Source: Mixophyes australis (lineage: Eukaryota; Chordata; Amphibia; Anura; Limnodynastidae). From it: a stretch of 64,000 nucleotides of DNA. Positions 22,590-34,985 of this stretch are shown here, piece by piece. The stretch's first letter is position 1; each line of letters starts with the position of its first letter. Below the pieces are notes generated by a model that ran no database searches, was not told the DNA's origin, and saw nothing but the letters and a program-made list of their open reading frames with translations. The stretch spans positions 368,716,624 to 368,780,623 of the forward strand of contig JAVHZZ010000002.1 in NCBI GenBank assembly GCA_036250195.1, written 5' to 3'. The translations under genes and the position numbers were made by a program.

Positions 22590-23215
22590 AATATTTCTAC
22601 TAACCTACAAGGCCATCAACAAAGCTGCACCAACATACATCTCCTCACTTGTATCAAAATATCTCCCAGCTCGACAACTCTTGTTCTGCATAAGACCTGC
22701 GTCTGTCATCCACTTTCATTACATCCTTCTTTCAAGCTGCACCCACTCTATGGAATTTCCTCCTTTGCACAATAAGACTTTCTTCTGGTCTACAAACCTT
22801 CAAACATTCTCTGTAAACTCACCTTTTCAGGCAAGCTTATAATATTCCTCAACCAGCTTCTTAACCTCACTACGTTACCCTATTACCACCCTTTACACAA
22901 TGCACACAAGACAACACAACTCTGAACCTCTGACCAACATTGCTGGATCATATAGCATACTAATACCTTTTGTTTGTTTTTGTTTTTGTTTTTTACCTTT
23001 GCGATCTGGCTGGACCGATATGTAATATGTAGACTTAACCTCATGTATCCAACGTCCATTGTCCCATAGACTATAAGCTTGCAAGCAGGGTCTTCTTACC
23101 TCTTTGTCAGTTTTATCCAGTTTGTTTATAAATGGGTTTGTCCCCAATTGTAAAGCGCTACGGAATTTGCTGGCACTATATAAATAAATGATGATGATGA
23201 TGATGATGATGATAA
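22590..23215 (+). mobile_element. 3' end of an L2-type LINE
   Basis: The 5' part encodes YKAINKAAPTYISSLVSKYL, PARQL and, in a shifted frame, a QTFK..LKTHLF-like end. This is the short conserved C-terminal region of L2/CR1-type ORF2 ('tYKa....aP.YL..L......R.LRS...aP.lWN.LP.....tFK..LKt.LF'). The 3' UTR follows and ends GCACTATATAAATAAATG then (ATG)n at 23187-23212. It is heavily 5' truncated, as is usual for such insertions. It interrupts the hAT relic at 21.95-23.6 kb. Confidence 0.7.
23187..23212. repeat. (ATG)n tail
   Basis: Trinucleotide repeat forming the 3' tail of the L2-type LINE. Confidence 0.9.
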
Positions 23216-23620
23216 AGAGTAAGTAACATAGTTTTACACAATTGTTTATGAAGCAAGCGTTTGCAAGAGGAACCAAGAATGACAGTCAGCATCCTGTTGC
23301 ACAGCTGATCACTAAAGCCATGATAGCGATGTTAGCATTGGATGTGAGTCCAATTTCCACCATCAATGCATCAGGTTTTGGACGAATAGTTGAGGTCATG
23401 TATCCATCCAAATCCATCTCGATTCCGTTTCTCCCAAAAAGCAATTCCTCATCTGTAGCATCAGGTTAAACAAGAAGTAATTAAGTCTCCAAAAAATGCC
23501 ATTGTACTGACTGTCCATTTAACTATGGATATGTGGACAAACAGAAATGGTCAAACAAAAAATTACATGACTGTGACAGCCTATTTGGTAGGTGTATCGT
23601 CACCAGCAGCAGCATCGGTA
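23216..23620 (+). pseudogene. Decayed hAT transposase, central region
   Basis: The plus strand encodes KQAFARGTKNDSQHPVAQLI, then ISTINASGFGRIVEVM, then (shifted) 'kNAIVLTVHLTMDMWTNRNG' and YMTVTAYLVG. These match copy C residues ~380-500, including the first catalytic Asp region (MDMWT for TDMWT). A deletion removes the PRYRIPSRHHFSRKAI segment in part. Similarity fades after ~23600. Confidence 0.75.
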
Positions 23621-24109
23621 AACTCACTGTGAAACTGTAATTGTATGAACTTGGCACAGAATTCTGTTTTGAAGCAGATGTATGGTCACTGTAATTGCAT
23701 TGCTTAGTGGCTCCTAAAGGAACAGATAGTGGATAAATCTGTGTATGATTGGTGAAGTTGACATATGGAAATGCAGATGACTGCTGTGCACTGTAAGACA
23801 CTCCCTGACATTGCTCAGACATTACACTAGTATTACTGCCATTTGTGATACCATAAGTATAATGAATAGTGCCAAGGTTTTTAGAAGATCCTGATTACTG
23901 CAGATAAGGGCTGCTCATCGGTGACATTAGCTGGCTGTTCCAGTTGGGAGGTTTAGGTTGCAGCAGTAAAACTGTGTAAAACTTTCTATGATGCATGCTG
24001 TTTAACATTCAAAATATAGTGTGCATGGTCTTTCACCATTTTTCTTCTAGGTACAGCTCACCTTCGTCTATCTACTTGTCTAAATGTCTACTTACAGTTA
24101 TTCTCAGTT

Positions 24110-24310
24110 CAACAACCACCAACCAAAAGGTTCACTTTGTGGGGCCACAAACATGTCAAGCACACCAGCCACAAAAGTGGCAGACTCTGTCCATGAAGTG
24201 CTTGGAATGGTAAACAATGCATGTCCTTTTAAACATATGGGTGGGCCCAAGGACAATTTCACTTTGCATCATTAAACATTATGGCCTTGGTCTATGATTA
24301 TCTATTAACT
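24110..24310 (+). repeat. hAT 3' module relic
   Basis: 'TTTGTGGGGCCACAAACATG', 'GTGCTTGGAATGGTAAACAA' and 'GGTGGGCCCAAGGACAATTTC' echo the module after the transposase in copy D (37795-37950) and, in reverse orientation, parts of copies E and F. It is probably the 3' part of the same old hAT copy as 21.95-23.6 kb. Confidence 0.5.
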
Positions 24311-26090
24311 ATCTACTGATGCCGCTGTCCATCCTCGTATTCACAGCGGCATTGTGAGGCCTATTTGTTTACCATGCCATCAGAGTGAGTACATCCCTTC
24401 TTGGGGATCGCCTGTGCTGCAAGTCTTGGGCAATCCCCGTTACCCTGGGGTTGGACAAAGCTTACCCCGGGGGGAAATATTTTTTCCGCCCCCTCCCTCT
24501 CACATAAATATTTATCAGTCCCCTTAGATACAAACCAAACAAAGGGGTCACATGAAGACTGGATGAATTTATAAAAATAATATTAATTGGTTTGATAGAT
24601 TGCCCAGCAGAAAAGAAACAGAGTATGTATAATTACATAAACTATAGTAATTTATTATTGCATAAAAATTGAATCCAATAAACAAGTCTCAAAATACCAA
24701 TAAAGATAGAAAAAGACTTCAATAAAACATATTCAGCATATACACAGAATGATAAATAAAAAATGGGTCTCTAATAAACAAACAAGGCAGGTCTTATTTC
24801 CTGAAGTATAAATTCTACAGCGCAGCAACCTCAAACAGGTGCTTGAATTGAATCAAATTGAGTCTCGTACTAATCGTAATTTGAAACTTTACGAGTTTTA
24901 CGAATTTACAAGTCCCCTGGTTTGATTCAGAAGGGCAGCATTACGGCACAGATCTACCTCACTCCAAGGACTATGCCACCTTGAATTCCATTATTTAACA
25001 TTGTGCCCTCTCATCATCGTTTAAAAGTCTACTAATGCCGCTGTCTGTAGTTGTCCACTGTTGTCTTAATGATGGATTTTGTAAATCTGTCAACGGTGCA
25101 ATTGCTTTCTCCAATTCAATTAAAAATAATTAACCATACTTTACAGTACAAAATCTGTCCTGTTAATTTCTCAGTATGTGGACTTTCAATTGCATTGTCA
25201 AGACATCAATGTAAGTATTATACATACTTACATGTGTGAGGTCAACTATTTACCTATCTAAACTGTCTCTTTTACATATTTCTTACATGTCACTGATATA
25301 ACATGAAAATATTATTTATATACAGTCCATATTTATATACATGGGTCTTGGGGTCCACCTCCGATGCAAGTCTTGGGCAGTCCCCTTTAACTCTGGGTTG
25401 GATGAAGTTTCCACCGGGGAGAATGATTTTTCAGCTCTTAATCCCCATACATATATATGAGTTCCCAGGTTTGATTCAGAAGGGCAGCATTATGGCACAG
25501 AACATATAAGTAAATCAAGGTAATGAAGGCAATACGCTTGGCAACCGATGAATAATCTGGCAATGTATTCTGTGCCTAATCTTTGAATATTTGTAGTATG
25601 GGTGCAGGCCACCTTTAACTCTCAGCATCCTATTTTATTTCTATAGAGGAAAGGTAATGAAAGCTATGCTCTTGGCAACCGATGAATACTCTGGCAATGT
25701 ATGGTATGCCTAGTCTTTGAATTTTATGTAATATGGGTGCAGGCCACCTTCATCCCTCAGCATTCTGATTTATTTATATAGCTACAGCAAATTAGATATC
25801 TCCTTACAATTTGGTATCTATTTGTCTAAATATCTACTGATGCCTTTGTCCATCTAATGACATTGAATTGTTACTGCCTCTTCTCCATAGTGCATGCTGT
25901 GTAAAATTTCTAAATTAATGTGTGCATCAACATTTATAGCTCTTGCACCTTACACTAAATTTTTTTGGTTGCTTAATTTGCTTAATTTATCCAATGGGCT
26001 TGCTTCAGTTGGTGGCGTGACAGATGACATTTTGTTTTGCAGCCACTGCATTGTTCCATGTGCAGTCACTGAATGTTGAAAATGCTCAGA
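24311..26090. repeat. Diverged direct duplications in an unclassified repeat region
   Basis: Three pairs of direct repeats are visible. 24401-24490 and 25347-25460 share 'GCAAGTCTTGGGCA(A/G)TCCCC'. 24915-24955 and 25463-25505 share 'GGTTTGATTCAGAAGGGCAG'. A ~135-bp tandem pair at 25515-25780 shares 'CTTGGCAACCGATGAATA' and 'ATGGGTGCAGGCCACCTT'. No protein similarity was found. This may be the long 3' part of an old hAT element. Confidence 0.5.
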
Positions 26091-26095
26091 AAAAA

Positions 26096-26400
26096 ATCTC
26101 ACACACAAACACCCTTTTTTAAATATAGATTTCAATGAATAACCCTTCCAAAATGGACAAGTTATGAAAAATAGAAAAGATTAGAATATACATTTTTTGG
26201 GGGATGTGCAGCTGCGTATTCAAACTCACAAACGAACTCCCTTTTTGAAATATAGATTTCACTGAATGGCCCATCCTAAATGGACAAGTACTGAAAAATA
26301 GAAAAGATAAGAATATAATAATATATAGCATTTTTTAAGGGTGTGCAACGGCTGTTGAATTTCACACGCAAACACCCAGTTTTTTAAAAAAATATTTCAG
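26096..26400. repeat. ~120-bp degenerate tandem repeat, 3 units
   Basis: Units share 'TCACA(C/A)(A/G)CAAACACCC', 'AATATAGATTTCA(A/C)TGAAT' and 'AATGGACAAG...GAAAAATAGAAAAGAT'. They lie upstream of the reversed hAT 5' end at 26.8-27.0 kb, in the position of the 100-bp array of copies A-C. Confidence 0.65.
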
Positions 26401-26819
26401 TTGTCACTGCCCCACACAAGATTACTTTCACTAGAAAAACTTTCAAGTTTAAAATATGTTTTTGGGGGGATTCTGCTGCTAATAGTCTGACAGCAAAAGC
26501 ATACTGTTTTTTCTCAAAGAAATGAATAAGTGAGTTAGTTCAGAATGATATCTATATAACTCAGTCTGTATATACTGTCTAGTACTATGCTATGCAATGC
26601 AATGCTGTCACAACAACCAGTAGCCACTAGTCTGTGTAAAGTGTATTTAAGATTGAAAGTAAAAGCTATTGATCAGCAAACTATTGTAGCTGACTGTTCT
26701 CTACAGAACTTCTTTACAATAATGATAAATGAGTCCCTGGTTCATCCTGAACGCAATTTTATGAGCAAAGCACCACAACTAGCCTCTTCCTTACACACTG
26801 TCTGTTCTAAAATGACACT

Positions 26820-27010
26820 TGAGAAAACGTGTAAGGACTATATATACAAAAGATGGCGATCCAAAACTTGCGAGAGTTTTGCAAAAACAAAATCCCGGAT
26901 ATGACGTTTCGCCTCGTTTTGAGATCCGAGATTGGCAGGAGAAACTGAGTCACGACTCAGTTTCACTTGGATCCCCAGCATTGGATTTTGTCGGATTTCA
27001 CATAATTTGA
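26820..27010 (-). mobile_element. hAT 5'-end relic
   Basis: On the minus strand this reads as a diverged version of the copy C 5' region: 'TCTCGGATCTCAAAACGAGG', 'CGAAACGTCAT', and a 'TCGCGAGAAC'-like block. It has the local palindrome AAACTGAGTCGTGACTCAGTTT (26944-26965). The terminal TAGAGATG is not found, so the copy is truncated. Confidence 0.5.
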
Positions 27011-27077
27011 ACTGGGTTTTATAACTTTCTGTATAAAGGGTTTCTGGGTAAGAGGGCCCACACTTGTATATTCAAAT

Positions 27078-28528
27078 TAGAGACGTTCACTGATCCCCAT
27101 GTTTTGGTCCTGGATTTGGATCTGTATTAACTTCCTGTTTTGTTTTTTTTTTACAAAACCGCCGTGTTTTGGTTTTGGATGTATATTTTTTTGAAAAATT
27201 ACTCTTTTTTGTTCCTATATTATTATTAACCTGAATAACACTAAGTTACAGTCATTTCCAGTCAATTTTGACCACCTCACTGGTCACAATATTATTTTCA
27301 TACACTTTCAGCCAAAGACTGCAGTGAACTGGCTGGATGGTAAGAGACAGAGCAACCACACAAACACACAGTAGTTCATAGCACATCTAGGAAACATTTC
27401 CACACAGCAGTGGCAGAAAAGAAAAGTGGTGCAAGATGGAATTGTCCTTTGGACCTAATACCCACCCACCCATATGTTAAAAAGGTTTAACAAACTCACA
27501 CAGAAACAGGAGGGGTAGCAGGTACAGCTTAACAAACCAAGCACTTTAGTGACAAGGAGTGCCACTTTTGTGTCTGAGATATTTGGTTTGTTTGGGCCCC
27601 CACAATACAAGCTAACAATGGACTTAAGGCAGCTAAGCTAACAGTGTGACTGGAGAGTGACAAGAACACTGCTATTCCTGTTTCTTTGTGACCAAGGGCA
27701 TTGAGACTGGAGAGTGACAAGAACAATGTGACTCGAGACTGGAGAGTGATAAGAACACTATCACCCATCCTGTTTCTGTATGAGCAAAGGCACAGAGCAA
27801 TGCCACTGGAGACTTATAAGAACACTACCACCACTACCACCCCTCTTGTTTCTGTATCAGCAATGGCACACAGCTCTGTCACTGGAGACTGATAAGAAGA
27901 ACACAGCCACCCCTCCTGTTTCTGTATGAGCAATGGCACACAGCTATGTCTCTGAGGACTGATAAGAAGACTACCACCCCTCCTGTTTCTGTATGAGCAA
28001 TGGCACACAGCAATGTCAATGGAGAATTATAGGAACACTACCACCCCTCCTGTTTCTGTATGAGCAATTGCACAGAGCAATGTCACAGGAGACTTATAAG
28101 AACACTACCACACCTCCTGTTTCTGTATGAGCAATGCCACAGAGCAATGTCACTGGAGGCTTATAAGAAGAACATTGCCTTCCTTTCTGTTTCAGTGTAA
28201 GCTATGGCACAGTACAATGTCACTGGAGACTGCCAAGAACACTGCCACCCCTCCTCTTTATTTTTAGCTATGAAGCTGGCCAACTGTACTGGAGACTGCC
28301 AAGAATGCTGCTACCCCTTCTGTGTCTGTCTGTGACAAGGCGCCAGATCTCCATGGAGGACAGTACCTATAGAATCCAAAACTCATGAATCGATGACGCA
28401 ACAATGACGTTTAACCTTATTTTCAGTTCTGAGGGCATGCAAAAGTACCGAGCTGGCTCGGTTCACTACTCAGATCTGCGATATACAGATGGGCTCGGTT
28501 TTCGGAAAACCGAGCCCAAGCATCTCTA
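27078..28528 (-). mobile_element. hAT copy E, nonautonomous
   Basis: Termini are TAGAGACGTTCAC (27078) and GCATCTCTA (28528). The 8-bp duplication ATTCAAAT lies at 27070-27077 and 28529-28536. It is 1,451 bp. By comparison with copy C the left end is the 3' type ('ACTGATCCCCATGTTTTGG') and the right end the 5' type, so it lies on the minus strand. It contains no transposase. Its centre is a ~65-bp tandem array, plus a module also seen in copies D and F. The perfect palindrome at 28491-28517 (GGGCTCGGTTTTC arms) is the counterpart of the 5' palindromes in A-C. Confidence 0.9.
27640..28310. repeat. ~65-bp tandem array inside hAT copy E
   Basis: About nine imperfect units share 'CTGTTTCTGTATGAGCAATG', 'GCACA(G/C)AGC(A/T)ATGTCACTGGAGACT' and 'AAGAACACTACCACCCCTCC'. 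The units become less regular at the edges. Confidence 0.85.
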
Positions 28529-28866
28529 ATTCAAATACACAAATTGGATTGCAGATATAAACGGATGAACTATTTAAGTGCTTTATGAGTAGATAAAGAA
28601 GTTGCTTCCAAAATAGTTTTGTTTTTTTAAATATCAAGCATTCATCAAATATAGATGTCAGATAAGCATATGTACAATCATATACAAAACTATACAATAG
28701 AGAACTTATTTTAGCTACAACTTTTCTTTATTTTTCTATTTGTATTTGTATTTAGAATATAAAGCAAATTTTCTACAGCAGTTTTCATTAACTTTGAGAT
28801 TGCTGCTTGAAGCCACTGGTTGTAGTTGTATTGTCAGCTTGACTTTTTCAGGCCTGAAAACACTAA

Positions 28867-29041
28867 GGGTTAGATTTACTAAGCTGCGGGTTTGAAAAAG
28901 TGGGGATGTTGCCTATAGCAACCAATCAGACTCTAGCTTTCATTTATTTAGTACCTTCTACAAAATGATAGCAGGAATCTGATTTGTTGCTATAGGCAAC
29001 ATCCCCACTTTTTCAAACCCACAGCTTAGTAAATCTAGCCC
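28867..29041. mobile_element. 175-bp palindromic MITE, Harbinger-like
   Basis: The termini GGGTTAGATTTACTAAGCTG and CAGCTTAGTAAATCTAGCCC are inverted repeats. The arms (GGATGTTGCCTATAGCAACC / GTTGCTATAGGCAACATCC) pair nearly throughout. TAA flanks both sides (28864-28866, 29042-29044). A 3-bp TAA duplication fits PIF/Harbinger elements; no transposase is encoded. Confidence 0.85.
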
Positions 29042-29044
29042 TAA

Positions 29045-30854
29045 GAGTTCAATGATTCTTAATTGCCTGGGAGTTGCCTAAACCATTTAAATAAATTATG
29101 TCTCCACCTTCACCCTTGGCATTGAAGTATGGAGTGATAAGTATAAGCACCAAAAAATGGACAACAGTATAACAGAAAAATACCTGTAAAAGAGACCTTT
29201 TATAAATGAATGTTGGAGGAAAGCATGTTATGTACAGGTATCCCATCCTATTTCTGGACGTCACAGTACCACACCCATCTTACAATGCGACTTTCCATCA
29301 CATCTATGAGTGACATCAGTGGAATTCCAGGGATCTCACATTCTGTCATGTTTTTCGTTTAACTACCTCACTAGAACATAAAAAGATGAAGGAGTAATGA
29401 TGAAACCACCAGGCACGAGAGGACATGTTTTACTGGGAGTTCATGTACGATGAGACTGAATAACACATATTTAATTTAAAAGTTGACATCAGCCCCAGTG
29501 AGAGTCATCTTGACCTTGAAGACACTTTGTCATCTTGGCCATGTATGAACATAGAGGTCATAGACAACTGATTTAATAATAAAGGAGGACACCACATCAC
29601 CCGCAAACAGTTTCTTTGGCAATCCGCACTGGTAATTCATTTTTGCATTAACTTAACCCAAAATTCCCAGTGCTGGCATCCAGTCTGGGCGTGTGCTGTG
29701 TATTCATGGCACTTTTATTAGAAAGGTGGAGCCCTGGGCAAGGCCCATCTTACAAATGGATAGAGGTGCAGCAAGTATCTTCATTGTCTGAGCAATTTTG
29801 TATTTCTTGTTTAACCTCTTCTCTCCTGACGGGACTGGCAGTCTTCTTCACACAATGAATTAGTATACATGCCCGTTCCACAACCAAAGAGTTAAGCAGT
29901 ATGAAAGTGAATTGTCTCGACACATTACACATCTTTTGGGTGTGGTCCCCTAGGCTTATTTTTTTTTCTAATATGCCACCAAAATATTTCACAATTGTTT
30001 CTAAAGTATAACATCTTCTAGGGGAAACACAAATAAGGGGAGGTGTGTCCATTAATATAAATAAAACTGCTGGAACAGACATGAATACTATTAAGACATG
30101 CTTCACACAACAGAAAACTGGGAAACAATTACAATATATTCAGAGTCATTTACAGCATACATGTTGTTGTTATTTTTTTAACTGCCATGTGCATCATGGG
30201 ACAGTTAATGTATTTAAAAAGTATTTTACCAGTAAGAAACACATTGGGAGCCCACACTCGTTTTCAAATATGGCCTGGAAACAGATAATACAATTGTGAG
30301 CTGGCTACAGACAGAAGGTATTAAGCATGATTACCTCTCTACAAAATATGCAACTGTCTGTTCCTAAACCACAAAGTCGGGACAATTACATGAGGTGTAA
30401 AAGGAGGAGATGGAACATATTGAAAGATGTTTCTTGATTCATAAGGCTTTACTGAGGTTCTGCACTGCCTAAAATACCCTTATTTTACCACCACATTAGA
30501 GACAATGGTATTCTCTACTTCCAGTGGGACACAGTTTGCTCCCTGAAGGAAGCATGCAGATGTGCACTGTAAGATACATTTTTATACCTCTCAACATTTT
30601 AAAACCTGGAATGAGTACAGGGGGCTGTGAAGCGCTAGGCTGCCCCTTGGCAGCCTCCCCTCCAAACACCCACACAATGCACAGCACGCATTCACCACTG
30701 CTCTGCTAAATGGAAGATACCTCTTAACTTTCACACCCACGTGACAAACATGTCCACAGACGGGCCAGGGAGGGAGAGCCCTAAAATCAGGACTGCACTA
30801 CTAAAATTGGAACAGATGGAAGGTATGCATTTATAAATGTGTAATTATTTCAGT
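29045..30854. other. Unassigned stretch
   Basis: I see no supported gene or repeat. The short open frames here have no recognisable similarity. Confidence 0.45.
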
Positions 30855-30867
30855 AACCACTTAGCCA

Positions 30868-31063
30868 CCGCGGGCAGCAGGTTGGCTAAGTGGTTAAAAC
30901 TTCTGCCTTACACCACTAGGGTTATGAGTTCAATTCCGGACCATGACCTTATCTGTGAGGAGTTTGTATGTTCTCCCTGTGTTTGCATGGGTTTCCTCTG
31001 GGTGCTCCGGTTTCCTCCCACACTCCAAAAACATACTGGTAGGTTAATTGGCAGCTAACAAAT

Positions 31064-31099
<36 letters not shown>

Positions 31100-31195
31100 G
31101 TGTGTTAGAGAATTTAGACTCTAAGCCCCAATTGGGGCAGGGACTGATGTGCGGAATTAGTGGCGCTATATAAATAAATGGTAATAATAATAAAG
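30868..31195 (+). mobile_element. tRNA-derived SINE with LINE-like tail
   Basis: The head has an A-box-like TGGCTAAGTGGT (30883-30894) and a B-box-like GAGTTCAATTCC, at tRNA spacing, which together would form an internal Pol III promoter. The body contains GTTTCCTCCCACACTCCAAA and a GT microsatellite. It ends GCGCTATATAAATAAATGG then (TAA)n, nearly the same tail as the L2-type LINE at 23.17 kb. A 13-bp inverted repeat (AACCACTTAGCCA at 30855, TGGCTAAGTGGTT at 30883) overlaps its 5' edge. Confidence 0.8.
31067..31098. repeat. (GT)n microsatellite in the SINE
   Basis: About 16 GT units. Confidence 0.95.
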
Positions 31196-32390
31196 TGTCC
31201 TTTACTTTATTGTTTTCATTTTGCTCCAAATTTAGCAACAGTCTTGTGACATTCTCTATTCCCTAATCTACCTCTGGAACAAGTATATGAATTTAGTCAC
31301 AGAGGTGCAAGAATATCAGTAGACACAGGATTTACATACGCAGCAATGTCACAGCTATAACCCAGAACAGGTGTTCTAGTCAGAACCACACAAGCCTGCC
31401 ATAAAAATGGTGCTTCATTTGCCATAGGTAATTGTTGCTGGATGATTGGATTTGCATCACTTTCAGTTTCTTGGACATAATATATGACTTAACGTTTGAC
31501 AAAATATAACACGAAAGCTAAAGCTATTTATTTCTGTCTAATTTCAAATCCAAACTATACATAACTGTACCTCAGCGAAACCAAAGTAACTGAAAACAGA
31601 AAATCTAGAAACATGACACAAAACAAAGGCAATGTCCCTTTACTTCCGTGAGTTATTTAATACTTTAATGAGGTTAAGCAAACACTACATTAGGGGAGAT
31701 CTGCAAAAGTTCAAATGTAGGCAGTGGCTTAAATGTACTTTGGGGTCTATTTACAAATGTTCAGTGAGCCATGTAAGCTGAGAAAACTGCTGTTTTCTTT
31801 GTAAAATGGATATTGCATCATTTCATTATTTATGAAGGGTTTAACACAGGAGAAATCATAGATTATAAATATGGGGACTGCAAATCTGTACGATTTACAA
31901 AGCTAAGCTTAAAATCCTAATGCAGTCTCAGGATGGCGTTAAGCATTCTGTCGTGCAGAGACCCCTATAAACTTGCAATTATGTAGCCAGAGAGGATATG
32001 ACACAACTGCGCATGCCCTGAGATTTTACCGACGCATGCGCAGAGCATCAATAGGAAGTCAGAAGTGAGAAGAGTATCATGTAGGACTATCTGTGTAAGG
32101 AGCAATGCAAAGCCCCATCCTCTATCACAGAAGAAATTTACCATCTGTCTTGTTCACAGCTACTCATTGATTGCCCATGCCTATATCAAAGCAGAGTGGG
32201 GAGGACTCATGGGGAGATGCAATAGTAGTTCCCCACTCATATAAGACATGTAGCTCTACTTCAGAAAACAAAATAATCATATAATTTTCACTAGAATACA
32301 AATGTCCATATTTCCTTTATAACATTGATCCAATAAGATGAGCAAAATGGTTTATCACATTTCAAGATTCAGTTACTCTCCTAGCTCTAT
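31196..32390. other. Unassigned stretch
   Basis: No gene found. An inverted pair TGCGCATG / CATGCGCA lies at 32008-32042. A degraded MITE-like segment may lie at 31740-31910, but I could not pair its ends. Confidence 0.4.
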
Positions 32391-33010
32391 TAGAGATGTT
32401 CACCGAGCCCCGTGTTTTGGTTTTGATTTTGGTTTTGGATCTGTGTTAAGTTCGTGTTAAGCGACAGATCAACCACGCAAACACACGACAGTTCATAGCA
32501 CATCTAGGAAACATTTCCACACAGCAGTGGCAGAAAAGAAAAGTGGTGCAAGATGTAATTGTCATTGGGACCTCCCACCCACCCTTATGGTAAAAAGCTT
32601 TAACAAACTCACACAGAAACGGGAGGGGAGCAAGTACAGTTTAACAAATCAAAGCACTTCAGGGAGAAGGAGTGAAACTTATGTGTCTGAAGTTCTTGGT
32701 TTGTTTGGGCCCCACAAAACTAGCAAACAATGGACTTAAGGCAGCTAAGCTAATAGTGCTGTCAATGTACTGTAAACTGCAGCAAGAGGCTGGTTGGAGC
32801 AATGGCACAAACACACAGCAGTTTATATCACATCTAGAAAACATTGCTAGTGCCACACAGCAGTGTCAGGAAAGAAAAGTAGTGCAAGATGGAATTGTCC
32901 TTGGGCCCTCCCACCCACCCACCCTTATGCTGGATCTTAAAAAGGACATGCACAGTTTAACAAACCAAGAGCTTCAGCCACAAGGAGTGCCACTTTTGTG
33001 GCTAAAGTGT
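32391..33010 (-). mobile_element. hAT copy F, truncated
   Basis: It starts with a 3'-type hAT end, TAGAGATGTTCACCGAGCCC, then GTGTTTTGG repeats. It continues with a module shared with copy E (CATCTAGGAAACATTTCCAC, GTGCAAGATG(G/T)AATTGTC), which occurs twice (32490-32740 and 32800-33000). No 5' end or matching duplication is visible, so the element is cut off near 33010. Confidence 0.75.
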
Positions 33011-33698
33011 AAAACTGTAAGTTATTAGACGGGCATATATTTGGGCCTGACAAGGCATTACAGAATTGCTTGCTGAGAAAAGACTACATATCTCATCATT
33101 CATGGGACCACAAAGGGCTGCTGGACAATGACATAAAAAGTCCATGTAAAACAACCACTTCTGTCTTCTGACGAGACCTGAAAAGTGAGAGGATGGCTGG
33201 GGAGCATGTTCTGCATAGATTTTCAGGCATAACACAGCAGGTGATAGCAGACAGCTGCAGCAAGTGATAACAAATGGTAAATGCCAGTTTGAGTGTCTCA
33301 ACATTCCAGCCTCCACCTTTGTGACAACCAGTTTTAAAGGTACATCACTTTCAATGGTCTACAGAAATCTATACCAGCAGGAGAGGCACTCCTGTGTGAT
33401 CTCACCCATAGGGTCTTGCCAGGAACAACTATACTGATAAATGTGATACTTTTACTACATACTTGCCTACTACCCTGTAACAAATTACGGGGAATCTTCC
33501 TGGACTTCGGGGAAAGTAGACTACCCTCCCAGGTCCCGGCTCTCACCTTGGCAGTCAGGTTCTGATGATGCAATTCACTTTAGCATGCCCCTGCCCACCT
33601 CCCTGCAAGATCCAGAAACTAGTAAACTATGTATTGCTATATTCTGATCGGAGTGTGGAATTTAATCCCTGAGCCAGTACTATTTCTAAAACCCAGCA
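33011..33698. other. Unassigned spacer
   Basis: No supported gene or repeat. Confidence 0.45.
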
Positions 33699-33702
33699 TT
33701 AA

Positions 33703-33977
33703 GGGTCTATTTATCATTGGGACATAACCCCTTTCTCCTAGGAAAACGGGTGTTTCGCTGGGCTTATTTATGAAGGTTTGCTGTGGTACAAGTATATATC
33801 AGGATGGCAATAGCAGAGGGTACCAAGGAAAAATATAAGATTTCATAAATATGGCTGCAGCAGGGCTGCGTCGGTCAGCTGACCCCATGAAAATATAATA
33901 GTTAATTTTAGCGATAGAAAGTTATATCACAACAGCAGGAAAATAATTGCATTGTGGCAAAATATTAAATAAGCCCC
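33703..33977. mobile_element. 275-bp MITE-like element with TTAA flanks
   Basis: GGGTCTATTTAT at the left and AAATAAGCCCC at the right are short inverted ends. TTAA borders both (33699-33702, 33978-33981). A TTAA target is typical of piggyBac or Kolobok elements, and nothing inside tells them apart. Confidence 0.55.
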
Positions 33978-33981
33978 TTAA

Positions 33982-34639
33982 AGAGCTTTAACTTGCTGAT
34001 AATGGGCCATCATGGCAGTGGCCTGAGGGAGGCCTATTGCAGTAAATCCTACATATACCACCATGACCGCAATGGTAACTTATTGACTGTAAGGCGACTG
34101 TGAGTTAGGATTAGCTAGTAACTCAGTGTGGGAGTGTATGCCATTGTAAGCCAGTGTAGATGTTGCTATTATTGTGTTGATCAAGGACTAGCCCCCTAGG
34201 TAATTCATAGAAATTAGTTACTGTTATGTACCAATAACTGCATAATATAATATATGCATATGTATATCCAGACTGCGGTTATTTAAGTAGTTCTATTACA
34301 TGTACATCACTGTTATTATCTTTTACTGTCACTACACTTTACCATGTACCTTTCATTATCCTCTCATTTCCCGCTTAGTCAACCCTACTGAATAAACAAT
34401 CCTGATATTAACACATAAAACCTGCGCTGTTACATTGTAGTTAACAACAGTTAACATGTCGACATTCACAATGTCTACACCATAAGGTTGACAGTCATAA
34501 TGGTGACACAGTTAAAAGTTAGACATTCAGAATGTTGACATGTTCATTAGGTTGACACAGTTAAAATGTAGACATGTAAAATGTCTACAGGTTGTAAAGT
34601 CAACAGTCAAAATGTTGACATAAAACACAAGATTTAAAA
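33982..34639. other. Unassigned stretch with short degenerate repeats
   Basis: At 34450-34620 a loose repeat of ~20-30 bp recurs (variants of 'GTTGACA.TCA.AATGT.GACA'). Nothing is coding. Confidence 0.45.
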
Positions 34640-34985
34640 TGACAATACAGAAAAAAAAACAACGGAACTAAATGTAAAATAAAAGTTACCCCAAACAGTT
34701 TAACCAACCCTAGAACTGCCAACCTAGGCTGGTATTGCCCAAATTGCGTTAACAAAAAACACAGGGTCCCCATGATTTTACTATTACCAGCACTAGGCTT
34801 TACCAGCCTGGGCTGGTGGCAGTATATCAGGGAAACCCGCAACGTGCCATATTGCCAAACCACCCCCAGTCTGGTCAGCATAGGGCTGGATTCCCCTGGG
34901 TGTACCCAGCCCTGTGCTAATAGCGCTAGAACTCTTCCCACACCTCTGGCCGGTGGATGAGTGTGGGGAAATAATTTGTTTGTAA
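34640..34985. repeat. Single arm of the 1-1.5 kb foldback family
   Basis: It shares blocks with the arms at 40-460 and 1075-1505: 'CCAGCACTAGGC', 'CCAGCCTGGGCTGG', 'CAGGGAAACCCGCAACG', 'CTGGTCAGCA(T/C)' and 'ACCCAGCCCTGTGCT'. Only one arm is present. Confidence 0.55.

Noticed and set aside
29045..30854. Possible host exons in the quieter stretches (also 42889-44783 and 62262-64000)
   Set aside because: Only short frames without similarity, and no convincing splice-site-bounded coding blocks. I could not run a homology search.
30868..30950. tRNA gene
   Set aside because: A- and B-box-like blocks are present, but the rest does not fold as a cloverleaf and a SINE body and LINE-type tail follow.
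32008..32042. TGCGCATG/CATGCGCA pair as a second NRF1-type promoter
   Set aside because: The half-sites are separated by ~20 bp and nothing nearby looks like a promoter or gene start.
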